64,000 nucleotides of DNA from Opitutaceae bacterium. GTDB taxonomy: Bacteria; Verrucomicrobiota; Verrucomicrobiia; Opitutales; Opitutaceae. The notes beneath the pieces were generated by a model, which saw only the letters and a list, made by a program, of their open reading frames with translations, did not search any database and was not told the origin of the DNA. The stretch lies in assembly GCA_030693515.1 (NCBI GenBank), contig JAUYAK010000057.1, positions 114,589-178,588 of the forward strand, given 5' to 3'. Position 1 is the stretch's first letter, and each line of letters begins with the position of its first letter. Positions 44,589 to 53,372 of the stretch are shown here, piece after piece. The position numbers and the translations under genes were made by a program.

Positions 44589-46346
44589 TCAGGTGCGGAC
44601 AAAGGCCTTCAGGGTGGCGCATTCGACGCCGACCGCCGGTCCGTGCGGGCGGATCGTGTAGGGGCCGACTGCGGCGGGTACGATGAACGTCTCGGCGTAG
44701 TGGATGACATAGGGCTCGAACGCGCCGGTCGGGCTCTCAACCACGACTTCCTCCCCTTGGACGAGATTGAGCACGTTGACGCCACCGCGCGTTTCATGCG
44801 GCACGGTCTTGGTGAACCAGTGCCGGCGCGTCTCGATGAACTCGCGCTCGTGCAGGCCGGTGCGCTCCTCGCGCCAACCGTCGCCGGTGGCAACCGGGGT
44901 GACGGCGTTGACGAGGTTTTCCCCGACCCAGGCGGTGGTGCGATCCCACTGGATGTTGGCGGCGCCGTGGTCGAGGTGGATCGGACGCGGCTTGCCGTCG
45001 AGCCCGAGCCGCGCCCAGTCCCAGAGCTTGAAGGTGAAGATGTAGGGCGTGGCGCTGATCTCGAGCACCATGGCCTCCGCGCCCGAGCAATGCACCGTGC
45101 CCGCCGGGATGAGGAAATGGTCGTGCTTTTTCGCGGGCCACTGGTTCGCGTAGCGGTCGGCGTCGAATGGCGCGCCGCCGTCCTGCGCCGCCGCGAGGTC
45201 GCGCAACATCGCCGCCGGGTCCACGCCATCCTTCAGCCCGAGGTAGACGGTGGTGGTCGGACCGGCATCGAGCATGTAGTAGCTCTCATCCTGCGTGTAG
45301 TGCAGGCCGAAGTGTTGCTGGATGTATTCCGTCAGCGGGTGGACCTGGAACGAAAGGTGGCCGCCGCCGATGGTGTCGAGAAAGTCGAAGCGGATCGGAA
45401 ACTCGTCGCCGAAGCGCGCATGGACCGCGTCGCCGAGCAGCGCGCGCGGCTGATCGAACACAAGGTCCAGCGAGGGCAACTCGACGCGCACGCCGCCGAG
45501 ATCGAGCAGCAGGCTGTTTTCCTCCGGCACGCAATCGAAGCACCAGCCGTAGTTCTTCGCGCTACGGTCGAGGTCGCAGGTCTCCTTCATCCACTGGCCG
45601 CCCCACGGCGCGGGATCGAAGAACGGCACGACGCGAAACGGCCGCGTGGCCGCGTGCCGCAGACCGCGCCGCACGGCCTCGCCGTCGGCGAGTTTCGGTT
45701 CGGCGGGAAGGTGGGTGTCGAGCACGAAGTCCCACTGCGCGATCAGCGGTCGCTTCCAGCGGTCGGCCACGCGCCAGTCCACGAAGAACGCGCGCTTGTA
45801 TTGCAGGCTGGCGGCGAGCGTGTGGTTGGCGGTGCCGAGATTGGCGGACTCGTTGCGCCGGAAACGCAACAGTGCCTCCCAGCGGGCGAGGTCGGCGTAA
45901 ACCAAAACGTCGCCCTCGGCTACGAGCCGCGCGCCGCAGCCGACTACGAGCACGAGGCCTTCCGCAACGGCAGCGGCTTGCGCGCGCAGGTCCGCCAGTT
46001 TCCCGTCGTCGAAGAACTGCGGCAGCGTCAGACCGCTGAGAAAACCGAACACCGGATCGTCGCCGCCGAGGAACGGCGCGACGAGCGCGTCGATTTCAGC
46101 CGGCGGGCGCAATGCGTCGTGCATGGCCAGCGTCAGCACGGGGGCGAGCCGCGCCTGCAAGTCGCGCCGCACCTGCGCCTCATCCACGCCGGGGTAGCAC
46201 TCCACCACGACCACGGTCCGCCGTGCCGCCCTCCCCTGCCCCACCCGGCGAATGTGGTCGGCGATCACGGCCCAGCCGGTGACACAAGAGCCGGCACTGT
46301 CCGGCACCGCGACCGAGGGGAATTTCTCGTAGTTGGATTTTCTCAT
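44589..46346 (-). CDS. Class I mannose-6-phosphate isomerase homologue with long N-terminal extension
   Basis: 585 residues, longer than standard ManA (about 300-400). Residues 1-190 are an extra Ala/Arg-rich domain of unknown role. From about 230 comes the ManA-like part: VPFFDPAPWGGQWMKE, GGGHLSFQVHPLTEYIQQHF with the zinc Q-x-H, Q-D-E-S-Y-Y-M-L-D-A and DHFLIPAGTVHCSGAEAMVL carrying further ligands. It should convert mannose-6-P to fructose-6-P. It is 14 bases from the cupin PGI gene and 19 after the sulfatase gene. Confidence 0.85.
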   Translation of the reverse strand: MRKSNYEKFPSVAVPDSAGSCVTGWAVIADHIRRVGQGRAARRTVVVVECYPGVDEAQVRRDLQARLAPVLTLAMHDALRPPAEIDALVAPFLGGDDPVFGFLSGLTLPQFFDDGKLADLRAQAAAVAEGLVLVVGCGARLVAEGDVLVYADLARWEALLRFRRNESANLGTANHTLAASLQYKRAFFVDWRVADRWKRPLIAQWDFVLDTHLPAEPKLADGEAVRRGLRHAATRPFRVVPFFDPAPWGGQWMKETCDLDRSAKNYGWCFDCVPEENSLLLDLGGVRVELPSLDLVFDQPRALLGDAVHARFGDEFPIRFDFLDTIGGGHLSFQVHPLTEYIQQHFGLHYTQDESYYMLDAGPTTTVYLGLKDGVDPAAMLRDLAAAQDGGAPFDADRYANQWPAKKHDHFLIPAGTVHCSGAEAMVLEISATPYIFTFKLWDWARLGLDGKPRPIHLDHGAANIQWDRTTAWVGENLVNAVTPVATGDGWREERTGLHEREFIETRRHWFTKTVPHETRGGVNVLNLVQGEEVVVESPTGAFEPYVIHYAETFIVPAAVGPYTIRPHGPAVGVECATLKAFVRT

Positions 46347-46365
46347 GAACGTTTCGCGTCAGGAA

Positions 46366-47952
46366 TTATTTGCGGCGCGTGGCCGGCGGAGGCGTTTCGG
46401 GCCCGGAATTCATCGGGCCCAATACTCCCTGCAGGTTCAGCCCGGAGGCCGCCGGCGCGGCGGCGACAGGCGCATCGCCGAGTTCCCGGCGCAGCCGATC
46501 CAGCTCGCGATGGAGATCGGCCGCCACGGCCTGATACTTCGGATCGTGGTAGAAGTTGGTCGTCTCGCCGGGGTCGGCTTTCAGGTCGAGCAATTCCCAT
46601 TCGTCCACGGTGCGGGCGATCGATTTTTTATCGCCGGTTGGCGTGCCGTCGTCGACGCCGATGGGGCCCTGATAGTGGATGAGTTTGTAGCGCTCGGTGC
46701 GGACGCCGTAGTGCGGCGGCATCGCGTATTCGGTCGCATAGTAGCGGTAGTAAACCGAGTGGCGCCAGTCGGCGGGCGCCTCTCCCGCCAGCAACGGACG
46801 CAGGCTGCGCCCCTGCATGTCGGCGGGCACGGGCAGGCCGGCGAGGTTGAGAAGCGTCGGGGCGAAATCCGTGTTCAGCACCATCGCATCGGTGACCGAA
46901 CCGGGCTTGATGAGGCGCGGATAGCGCACGAGCAGCGGCATGCGCTGCGACTCCTCGAGCATCCATCGCTTGTCGAACCAGCCATGCTCGCCGAGAAGGA
47001 AACCCTGGTCGGAGGAATAGATGACGATGGTGTCCTCCGCGAGGTCGTTGCGGTCCAGCCAGTCGAGGACGCGCCCGACATTGTCGTCGATGCCGGCGAC
47101 GCAGCCGAGATAGCTCTTCATCATTTTCTGGTAAAGCCAGCTCCGGCGCTGCTCCGGCGTCAGGCCCGCGGGCGGTTCGCCCCATTCTTTGCCTTGCCAG
47201 CGCAGCAACTGGTCAACGCGCAGCCACGTGGGCTTCACGGCCTCGGCGCGCTTCGCGTGGTCGTCGCCGATCGACGCGGGCTCCGGCAAATCCTTGCCGT
47301 CGAAGAGCGACTCGTAGCGTTTCGCGGGCTGCCATGAGAGGTGGGCCGCCTTGTCGTTGATGCAGATCGCAAACGGGCGGTTCGGATCGCGTTGCTCGAG
47401 CCAGGCGAGCGAGAGGTCGGCGATGATGTCGCTGACGAAACCCGGGATCACCCGCTTTCCCTGCGCGGAGATGAAGGTCGGGTTGTGGTAAACGCCCTGC
47501 CCGGGCAAAATGTCGTGGTAGTCGTAGCCGACCGGATCGTTGCCCTGATGGTATTTGCCGACGAGCGCGGTCTGGTAACCGCCGTCGCGCAGATATTCCG
47601 CAAACGTGCGGTGCTTGTGGTCGTAGGGCAGCCAGCCCATCGCGCCGCTGACATGGCCGTATTTGCCGGTCATGATCGCCGCGCGGCTCGGACCGCAGAT
47701 CGACTCGGTGCAGAAGGCCCGGTCGAAGCGAATTCCCTCCTTCGCAATGCGGTCGAGGTTCGGCGTCGGCATGAACTTGCTGCCGTAGGCGCCGATGGTC
47801 TGATAGGCGTGGTCGTCGCTGAGGAAAAAGATGATGTTGGGACGGCGTGGGGTTGTGGCGGCGGCGGCGGCGGACGTAGGGGCGGCGGCATGAGCCGCGT
47901 TCCACGCCACAGTGATCGCCACGATTGCGGCGAAGCGGGCAGAGGTTTTCAT
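46366..47952 (-). CDS. Sulfatase (formylglycine-dependent, S1 family)
   Basis: 528 residues from the ATG at 47952. A signal peptide ends near 23, with an Ala-rich spacer after it. The metal block R-P-N-I-I-F-F-L-S-D-D-H is at 37-48 and the formylglycine motif C86-G-P-S-R90 is followed by A-A-I-M-T-G-K. Later metal residues lie in I-Y-S-S-D-Q-G-F-L-L-G-E-H-G. It removes sulfate esters outside the cytoplasm and needs a formylglycine-generating enzyme, not seen in the window. A Pro/Thr-rich tail (GPETPPPATRRK) ends it. It sits fourth in the GntR-led operon. Confidence 0.94.
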   Translation of the reverse strand: MKTSARFAAIVAITVAWNAAHAAAPTSAAAAATTPRRPNIIFFLSDDHAYQTIGAYGSKFMPTPNLDRIAKEGIRFDRAFCTESICGPSRAAIMTGKYGHVSGAMGWLPYDHKHRTFAEYLRDGGYQTALVGKYHQGNDPVGYDYHDILPGQGVYHNPTFISAQGKRVIPGFVSDIIADLSLAWLEQRDPNRPFAICINDKAAHLSWQPAKRYESLFDGKDLPEPASIGDDHAKRAEAVKPTWLRVDQLLRWQGKEWGEPPAGLTPEQRRSWLYQKMMKSYLGCVAGIDDNVGRVLDWLDRNDLAEDTIVIYSSDQGFLLGEHGWFDKRWMLEESQRMPLLVRYPRLIKPGSVTDAMVLNTDFAPTLLNLAGLPVPADMQGRSLRPLLAGEAPADWRHSVYYRYYATEYAMPPHYGVRTERYKLIHYQGPIGVDDGTPTGDKKSIARTVDEWELLDLKADPGETTNFYHDPKYQAVAADLHRELDRLRRELGDAPVAAAPAASGLNLQGVLGPMNSGPETPPPATRRK

Positions 47953-47985
47953 GGAAAATCGCAGTCGGCAGGAATCGTGGCGCAC

Positions 47986-48942
47986 TCAGGAGGCGCGGGC
48001 GGAATCGGGTTGTTCGCGGAGCAGCCAATCGCCGGCGACGAGCGCGGCGGTGTCGCCGAGGGCGGAGGCGGCGACGCGCACCTGACCCCAGGGGGTGTGC
48101 GCATGCTGCCGCACGTAGTCGGCCACGGCGGGGAGAATCACCTCGCCACTGGCCATGATGCCGCCGCCGAGGATGACGATCTCGGGATCGTAAGCGTGGA
48201 TGAGATTCACCGCGAGCGTGCCCCAGACGAGCAGGCTGTGGTCGCGCAGGGCGGCCGCGCACGCATCGCCGGCGGTGGCGTGGGCGAAAACCTGAACGTA
48301 ATCAAGCGTGGCCACCTGCCGGAGCGAACTCCGGTTCCAATCCTGAAAACCTTCGGCCAGTTGCCGCAGACAGGCGGTCGATGCCTCGGCCTCGGCGCAG
48401 CCGACGTTGCCGCAACTGCAGAGGCGTCCGCCGTAGCGCACGGTCATGTGCCCGCCGAGCACGCCGGCCTGGCCGTGCCGGCCGCGCAGCACGCGGCCCT
48501 CGATGATCGCGCAGGTGCCGAGACCGGTGCCGAGCGTCATCATCACGAGGTTGTCGCAACCGCGGCCGGCCCCGGCGCGCCACTCGCCGATCAACGCCAT
48601 GCGCGCATCGTTTTCGAGGGCCAGCGGGAGCCCGAGTTCGGCGCGCGCCCAGGCGCGCAGGTCGAGGGCCATCGCGTCGGCAAACTTGCCGTATTCGGCG
48701 AGGATGCGTCCGGTGGCGTTGTCCACCAGGCTGGGAAACGCCACGGCCACGCCGGCGCAGTCGGTCAGCCCCAGTTTCAGTTCGCCGAGCAGCCGCAGCC
48801 ACGCGGCCTTGAGCACGGGCAACTGGGGCGCGAGGCCGAGTCGGGAGTTGGCCGGCTCGACGGTCTGTGCCAGCATATGGCCGTCGCGCACGACGCCGAT
48901 CTTCAGGCGAGTGCCGCCGAGATCGCAGGCGAGGACGTTCAT
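47986..48942 (-). CDS. ROK-family sugar kinase
   Basis: 318 residues from the ATG at 48942, which overlaps the transporter stop as ATGA. The phosphate loop is L-A-C-D-L-G-G-T-R-L-K-I-G, LENDARMALIGEWRAGAGRG carries the catalytic E-N-D, M-T-L-G-T-G-L-G-T is next, and the ROK zinc motif C-S-C-G-N-V-G-C-A-E is present. It phosphorylates a hexose such as glucose, mannose or fructose. Coupled with the MFS porter and two hexose-6-P isomerases it would trap the imported sugar. There is no DNA-binding domain, so it is an enzyme, not a repressor. Confidence 0.93.
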   Translation of the reverse strand: MNVLACDLGGTRLKIGVVRDGHMLAQTVEPANSRLGLAPQLPVLKAAWLRLLGELKLGLTDCAGVAVAFPSLVDNATGRILAEYGKFADAMALDLRAWARAELGLPLALENDARMALIGEWRAGAGRGCDNLVMMTLGTGLGTCAIIEGRVLRGRHGQAGVLGGHMTVRYGGRLCSCGNVGCAEAEASTACLRQLAEGFQDWNRSSLRQVATLDYVQVFAHATAGDACAAALRDHSLLVWGTLAVNLIHAYDPEIVILGGGIMASGEVILPAVADYVRQHAHTPWGQVRVAASALGDTAALVAGDWLLREQPDSARAS

Positions 48943-50333
48943 GACGCGCGGCCCTTTCTGGAGGCGGGTTCCGCCGGGTTCCACATCCGGCCGATTTCCT
49001 CGAGGGTGCGACCCTTGGTCTCGGGAATCAGTGCCAGCACAAAGAAAAACGAGGCAAGGCTGACGGCGGCGTAGATCCAAAACGTCATCGCCGGTCCGAC
49101 CGCCGGACTGTCGTTCAGCATCGGGAAGGTCTGCGCCACGATGTAGCACGCGACCCACACGGTGAAGGCGGCGACGGACATGGCGCGGCCGCGGATCTGG
49201 TTGGGAAAGATTTCCGAGCAGAACAGCCAGGTGATCGGCCCCATCGCCATCGCGAAGGCGGCGATGAAGAGGACGACGCACCCGAGCAGCAGCGGGCCGT
49301 GCTGCCCGGTGTGGAACATCCAGCCGACGAGCCCCAGCGCGACGGCCTGGACGGCGGTGCCGATGAGCAGCAGCGGCCGGCGGCCCAGCCGGTCCACGAA
49401 CGCGATCGCCACAAAAGTAAACACGAGGTTGATGAGCCCGACCCAGACGGACGACGTGAAGGCGGCGTTGGTCACCGCGCCGGCGGTCGCGAAAATCTTC
49501 GTCGAGTAATACATGATGGCGTTGATGCCGCAGAACTGCTGGAAAGCCGCCAGCAGCACCGCGAGCATCAGCGGCCGGCGGTAGCCGCCGGTGAAGAGAG
49601 CGGAAAACGGCGGCTCCGTTTGGGTCGCGGTGGCGCGGATGGCGGTCAATTCGGTCTCGGCATGAGCGGGTCCGTCCACCCGCACCAGAATCGCCCGGGC
49701 CTCATCCGTGCGGCCCCGCCGGGCCAGCCAGCGCGGGCTCTCCGGCACGGTGAAGAGCAGACCGATGAACGCGACCGCGGGCACCGCCTCCATGCCCAGC
49801 ATCCAGCGCCAGCCCAACGCGATGTTCCAGGCTTCATCCCCCATGCCTTGGATGAGGCGGTTGACGAACAGGGTGATGAAAATGCCCGTCACGATGCCGA
49901 GCTGGAACAGCGACCCGAGCCGCCCGCGCCACTTCTCGGGCGAGATTTCAGCGATGTAAACCGGGCAGATCATCGAGGAGGCGCCGATCCCCAGCCCGCC
50001 GATAAAACGCGCCAGGAGGAACTGGTCGAAGGTGCGGGGAATCGCCGACAGTAGCGCCGACACGCCATAGAGGACGGCGCAAAGGAAGAGCATCTTCTTG
50101 CGCCCGAACCGGTCGCTCAGGAAGCCGGCGAACATCGCGCCCGGGATGCAGCCGAGAATGGCGCTCGCGCCGGCGAGGCCTTCCTGCGCCGGATTGAGCG
50201 CGAGGTGCGCCTTGAGGTAGGAGTTGGCGCCGTTGATCACGGCGGTGTCGTAACCGAACAGGAAACCGCCGATGGCGGTGACGCCGGTGGCGAAGAGGAC
50301 GAAGCGGAGGGGGCGTTGCGGCTTAGTGTTCAT
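48939..50333 (-). CDS. MFS sugar porter
   Basis: 464 residues, 12 predicted membrane helices. Sugar-porter signatures: GFLFGYDTAVINGA, D-R-F-G-R-K-K between TM2 and TM3, R-F-I-G-G-L-G-I-G, V-P-E-S-P-R-W-L-A-R-R-G-R after TM6, QQFCGINAIMYYSTKIF, D-R-L-G-R-R-P and the closing I-P-E-T-K-G-R-T-L-E-E-I. It imports a monosaccharide with protons across the inner membrane. It is 24 bases after the GntR gene and overlaps the ROK kinase gene by 4 bases. Confidence 0.95.
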   Translation of the reverse strand: MNTKPQRPLRFVLFATGVTAIGGFLFGYDTAVINGANSYLKAHLALNPAQEGLAGASAILGCIPGAMFAGFLSDRFGRKKMLFLCAVLYGVSALLSAIPRTFDQFLLARFIGGLGIGASSMICPVYIAEISPEKWRGRLGSLFQLGIVTGIFITLFVNRLIQGMGDEAWNIALGWRWMLGMEAVPAVAFIGLLFTVPESPRWLARRGRTDEARAILVRVDGPAHAETELTAIRATATQTEPPFSALFTGGYRRPLMLAVLLAAFQQFCGINAIMYYSTKIFATAGAVTNAAFTSSVWVGLINLVFTFVAIAFVDRLGRRPLLLIGTAVQAVALGLVGWMFHTGQHGPLLLGCVVLFIAAFAMAMGPITWLFCSEIFPNQIRGRAMSVAAFTVWVACYIVAQTFPMLNDSPAVGPAMTFWIYAAVSLASFFFVLALIPETKGRTLEEIGRMWNPAEPASRKGRAS

Positions 50334-50357
50334 ATCAGGGATGACGGGGCAAGCAGG

Positions 50358-51140
50358 TCATTGCTGGCGCAAATTGAGACTGAGTTCGAAACGATCGCCG
50401 CGGTAGTGGACGACGGAGTATTCCATCGGCTGTCGCCGCGTATCGAATACCGTGCGATTTCGTTGCAGCAACGGAGCTCCGAGCTTGACGGCGAGCACCC
50501 GGGCCAGCCGGCGGTCGGCGGCAACCGCCGTCAATTCTTCGTCGGACTGATCCGCAATGACTCCGCAACGACTCCGCACCAGTTCGTAAAGCGGTTGGTT
50601 GAAGTCATCGTCGATCACCAGTTTGAGTCGCGGATGCAGGTAGGAGCGAAAATGAACCACCGGTTTTCCCTCCCAGCCGCGGACGCGGTCAAGGCAGAGC
50701 ACCTCGCTTCCGGCCTTGAGGAGCAGTCGGGGTCCAGCCTCGGCCGGGATCTCCACCATTCGGGCCGTGACCGCATACGTCTCCACTTTGATGCCCTTGG
50801 TCTCCATTTCGCGGGTGAAGCTCTGCCACGCGCCGACCCCGGAATGCACCTTGGGCTCGACGACCCGCGTGCCCACGCCGGCCTTGCGCTCCAACCGGCC
50901 CTCGCTGACCAGACGCGCAATCGCGGCACGCAGCGTGTTGCGACTCACGCCCATGGCATTGGCGAGCGACACCTCGTCGGGCAGCAGTGTGCCGGTGCCC
51001 TGGTCCGGGGAAGCCAGCAGGGCGCGCAACGATTGTTCGGCCTGCGCATGCAGGGGCAGCGAGCTGCCGGGGTTGAGCCGCAGGCCACGTAGCGAACGCG
51101 ATCGATCGGCAGGTTTGGGGCTGAGGGAATTTATCTGCAT
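50358..51140 (-). CDS. GntR-family transcriptional regulator (UTRA sensor)
   Basis: 260 residues from the ATG at 51140; ATG 51158 and GTG 51167 are also in frame, but they would place the palindrome at 51148 inside the gene. The winged helix is SLPLHAQAEQSLRALLASPD, then SLANAMGVSRNTLRAAIARL, V-S-E-G-R-L-E-R-K-A-G-V-G-T-R. The C-terminal UTRA-type effector domain (about 95-255) includes VLCLDRVRGWEGKPVVHFRS and PMEYSVVHYRGDRFELSLNL. It is first gene of the operon it probably controls; the effector should be the imported sugar or its phosphate. Confidence 0.92.
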   Translation of the reverse strand: MQINSLSPKPADRSRSLRGLRLNPGSSLPLHAQAEQSLRALLASPDQGTGTLLPDEVSLANAMGVSRNTLRAAIARLVSEGRLERKAGVGTRVVEPKVHSGVGAWQSFTREMETKGIKVETYAVTARMVEIPAEAGPRLLLKAGSEVLCLDRVRGWEGKPVVHFRSYLHPRLKLVIDDDFNQPLYELVRSRCGVIADQSDEELTAVAADRRLARVLAVKLGAPLLQRNRTVFDTRRQPMEYSVVHYRGDRFELSLNLRQQ

Positions 51141-51147
51141 GTTACTT

Positions 51148-51157
51148 TGTTTAAACA
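51148..51157. promoter_or_regulatory. Palindrome before the GntR gene, possible operator
   Basis: TGTTTAAACA is a perfect 10-base palindrome, seven bases before the preferred GntR start. GntR regulators bind short palindromes and often control themselves. Placement in the leader would block transcription or translation of the whole operon. No second copy was found, so the call rests on position and symmetry. Confidence 0.35.
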
Positions 51158-51196
51158 TTCCATTCACATAACCGTGTCAAGCGCACGCGCGCCGCG

Positions 51197-51262
51197 AACG
51201 CCCCCGTGTTTACGTGGGTTGTTGCGCCGAAGTCCGACCGGTAGAATGTCGGTATGACGCCA
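51197..51262 (+). repeat. Leader repeat, copy 2
   Basis: AACGCCCCCGTGTTTACGTG, then GGTT, a short GC-rich part, then GTAGAATGTCGGTATGACGC. The first block recurs at 37486 (AACACCCCCGTGTTTCCGTG) and both blocks recur at 55870-55940 with changes (GTAGAATATTCGCATAAAGC). All three copies sit upstream of plus-strand carbohydrate genes. Confidence 0.5.
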
Positions 51263-51568
51263 GCCCCTCGTCCTCAGCATTCGCCATTCATGCCACCGGC
51301 CATGTCCGTCGGGAGAGTCGCCGCGCGCCTTGGCTGTCGATTCCCGACCATCTGGCCCTGCACCCAATATCCCATGAAGGACCTCCTCCTCCCTGCGCGC
51401 CTCGTCCGGGCCTCCTTCTCCCCGATCACAAGCCCTCGTTTTCGCTGGGAGCCCACGCGCTGTGCTCATTTCCCGGACATGGCAGAGGAAGCGCCCAGCT
51501 TGCCGGTTTCCTCGGCCAACACCCGGGACACTGATTCCATAACTCCGCATTCCATTGTCGTCGAGGAC

Positions 51569-51598
51569 CGAAATTGGTGTCCGCGAAATTGGTGTCCG
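51569..51598 (+). repeat. Perfect 15-base tandem repeat
   Basis: CGAAATTGGTGTCCG occurs twice with no gap, ending 32 bases before the start of the GH140-like gene. Two adjacent identical 15-mers so close to a start codon may be regulator half-sites or a slippage product. Confidence 0.8.
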
Positions 51599-51630
51599 GG
51601 TGAATCGAAGGCTACAGCTCAAATCCTGCT

Positions 51631-53343
51631 ATGAATCGTCGTGCGTTCTTGAAATACACCGGGGCCGCTGTCGCGCTGTCGCAGACGGCCAGGGCTGCTT
51701 CCGGCTCGGATGCTGACGTGCCCCAAAACACGGTTTTTGAAAAAAGCTTTCGCGCCACTTCGGCGTATCGTGATCCATTCGATGACGTGGACTTCAAAGT
51801 GAGGATCACTTTCCCCGATGGGCGGGAAAAAATATATCCGGGATTTTGGGCCGGTCAGGACAGGTTCAGCTTTCGCTTTTCTTCGCACGAGGTCGGCCTG
51901 TTCAGCTACGTCACCGTGGCGTCCAACGAGCGGGACGCTGGACTGCATCAACACCGCGGCACGTTTCGGGTCGTGCGCTACGAGGGCGACAATGAGCTGC
52001 TCAAGCACGGTCCCATCCGGATCTCGAAAAACAAACGCCACTTCACCCACCTCGACGGCAAACCGTTTCTGTGGTTGGGCGATACTTGGTGGTGCGGTCT
52101 GACGAAGCGCCTGCGGTGGCCAGACGAGTTCAAGCTGATGACGAGGGATCGGATGGAAAAAGGCTACAACGCCATTCAGTTCACGGTGGGGCTCGCGCCA
52201 ACAGGGACCTATTTCGACAAAAAAAATGAGAATGAAAACGGCCTGCCGTGGGACGAGGCGGCCGGTCGGATCAATCCGGCGTATTTCGATGCAGCCGACC
52301 GTCGGGTTTTTCACCTGGTGGATTCCGCCATCGTGCCAGTCATCGTTCCGTGCTGGGGCTTTTACATTCTGCGCATGGGCACGGACAACACCAAGAAGCT
52401 CTGGCGCTACATCATGGCGCGATGGGGCGCACTCCCGGCCGTGTGGTGCGTCGCCGGTGAGGTGTCCATGCCTTACTACAACTCGGAAACGCGCCAGGAA
52501 GATGGCCCTCGCCAAATCGCCGCCTGGAGCGAAGTGCTCCAATACCTGCGTGAGATCAACTGCTATGGCCACGTAATCTGCGCGCACCCCAAGCACGGGC
52601 AGAGTTCGCGGAATGAAGTGCTCGATTCCTCATTGCTGGATTTCGACATGCTCCAAGCGGGGCATCTCTATCTTCAAGCGTTGCCGAAAGCCCTTTCCCT
52701 GTTGCGGACTTCATTGGCCGAAAAACCCGCCATGCCCGTGCTCGTCGACGAAGTCGCCTACGAGGGCATTGCGGAAACCAACTGGGAGGACTGCCAGCGC
52801 CAACTTTTCTGGGCGAGTGTCCTGTCAGGCTCGCCCGGTTACACCTACGGGGCGCACGGCATCACGCAGTTTAGCTCCGACGAATTTCCGTCGAACGTCC
52901 AACCCCAAGGTCTATCGTGGGGAGAAGAGACGTGGCATAACGCCTACCAATACCGCGGAGCGACCCAAGTCGGGCTCGGCAAGAAAGCCCTCGCGAAGCT
53001 CGACTGGTGGAAAATGGAGCCACACCCCGAGTGGGTGCTCCCGGCCAAAAGCGACGCGCTAAAGCACTTCACGTCGTATGCGGCTGGTGTGCCCGGCAAG
53101 CTGCGGGTGATTTATTTCAGCGCCTTGAGTGCGATGGAGCTGGCAGTCGTGGGTCTTGAGCCGGACATCACCTACGACGCCTATTTTATCGTCCCCTCGA
53201 ATGGAAAACGTCTTCCGCTCGGCCAGGTCCGGGGCAACCGCAATGGCGTCTGGACCATGACTAGGACCAGAAAGCACGACCTTGTTCTGATCATGATAGC
53301 TGCCAGCGCGTTCGACTCCAACGCCAAGCCATTGTCGCGCTGA
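51631..53343 (+). CDS. DUF5060/DUF4038 glycosidase (GH140 apiosidase-like)
   Basis: 570 residues. A short Tat-like signal MNRRAFLKYTGAAVALSQTA. Residues about 35-120 are a DUF5060 Ig-like domain (VFEKSFRATSAYRDPFDDVD, F-K-V-R-I-T-F-P). From about 130 the DUF4038 TIM barrel has HFTHLDGKPFLWLGDTWWCG, V-I-V-P-C-W-G-F-Y, and W-C-V-A-G-E-V-S-M-P with a likely acid/base Glu. P-V-L-V-D-E-V-A-Y-E-G carries a likely nucleophile Glu. The family includes endo-apiosidases acting on rhamnogalacturonan II side chains; the true substrate here is open. It begins a run of plus-strand sugar genes, 29 bases before the isomerase gene. Confidence 0.87.
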   Translation: MNRRAFLKYTGAAVALSQTARAASGSDADVPQNTVFEKSFRATSAYRDPFDDVDFKVRITFPDGREKIYPGFWAGQDRFSFRFSSHEVGLFSYVTVASNERDAGLHQHRGTFRVVRYEGDNELLKHGPIRISKNKRHFTHLDGKPFLWLGDTWWCGLTKRLRWPDEFKLMTRDRMEKGYNAIQFTVGLAPTGTYFDKKNENENGLPWDEAAGRINPAYFDAADRRVFHLVDSAIVPVIVPCWGFYILRMGTDNTKKLWRYIMARWGALPAVWCVAGEVSMPYYNSETRQEDGPRQIAAWSEVLQYLREINCYGHVICAHPKHGQSSRNEVLDSSLLDFDMLQAGHLYLQALPKALSLLRTSLAEKPAMPVLVDEVAYEGIAETNWEDCQRQLFWASVLSGSPGYTYGAHGITQFSSDEFPSNVQPQGLSWGEETWHNAYQYRGATQVGLGKKALAKLDWWKMEPHPEWVLPAKSDALKHFTSYAAGVPGKLRVIYFSALSAMELAVVGLEPDITYDAYFIVPSNGKRLPLGQVRGNRNGVWTMTRTRKHDLVLIMIAASAFDSNAKPLSR

Positions 53344-53372
53344 CTGCCCTTAAATTCATTTGCCCAAACCCC

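Larger units (their letters stand above)
51159..51630. other. Divergent control region GntR operon / GH140-like locus
   Basis: About 470 bases. It contains a leader repeat (51197-51262) resembling 55870-55940, and a perfect 15-base tandem repeat just before the GH140-like gene (51569-51598). The rest carries only short Arg/Pro-rich open frames with no recognisable product. Confidence 0.5.
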
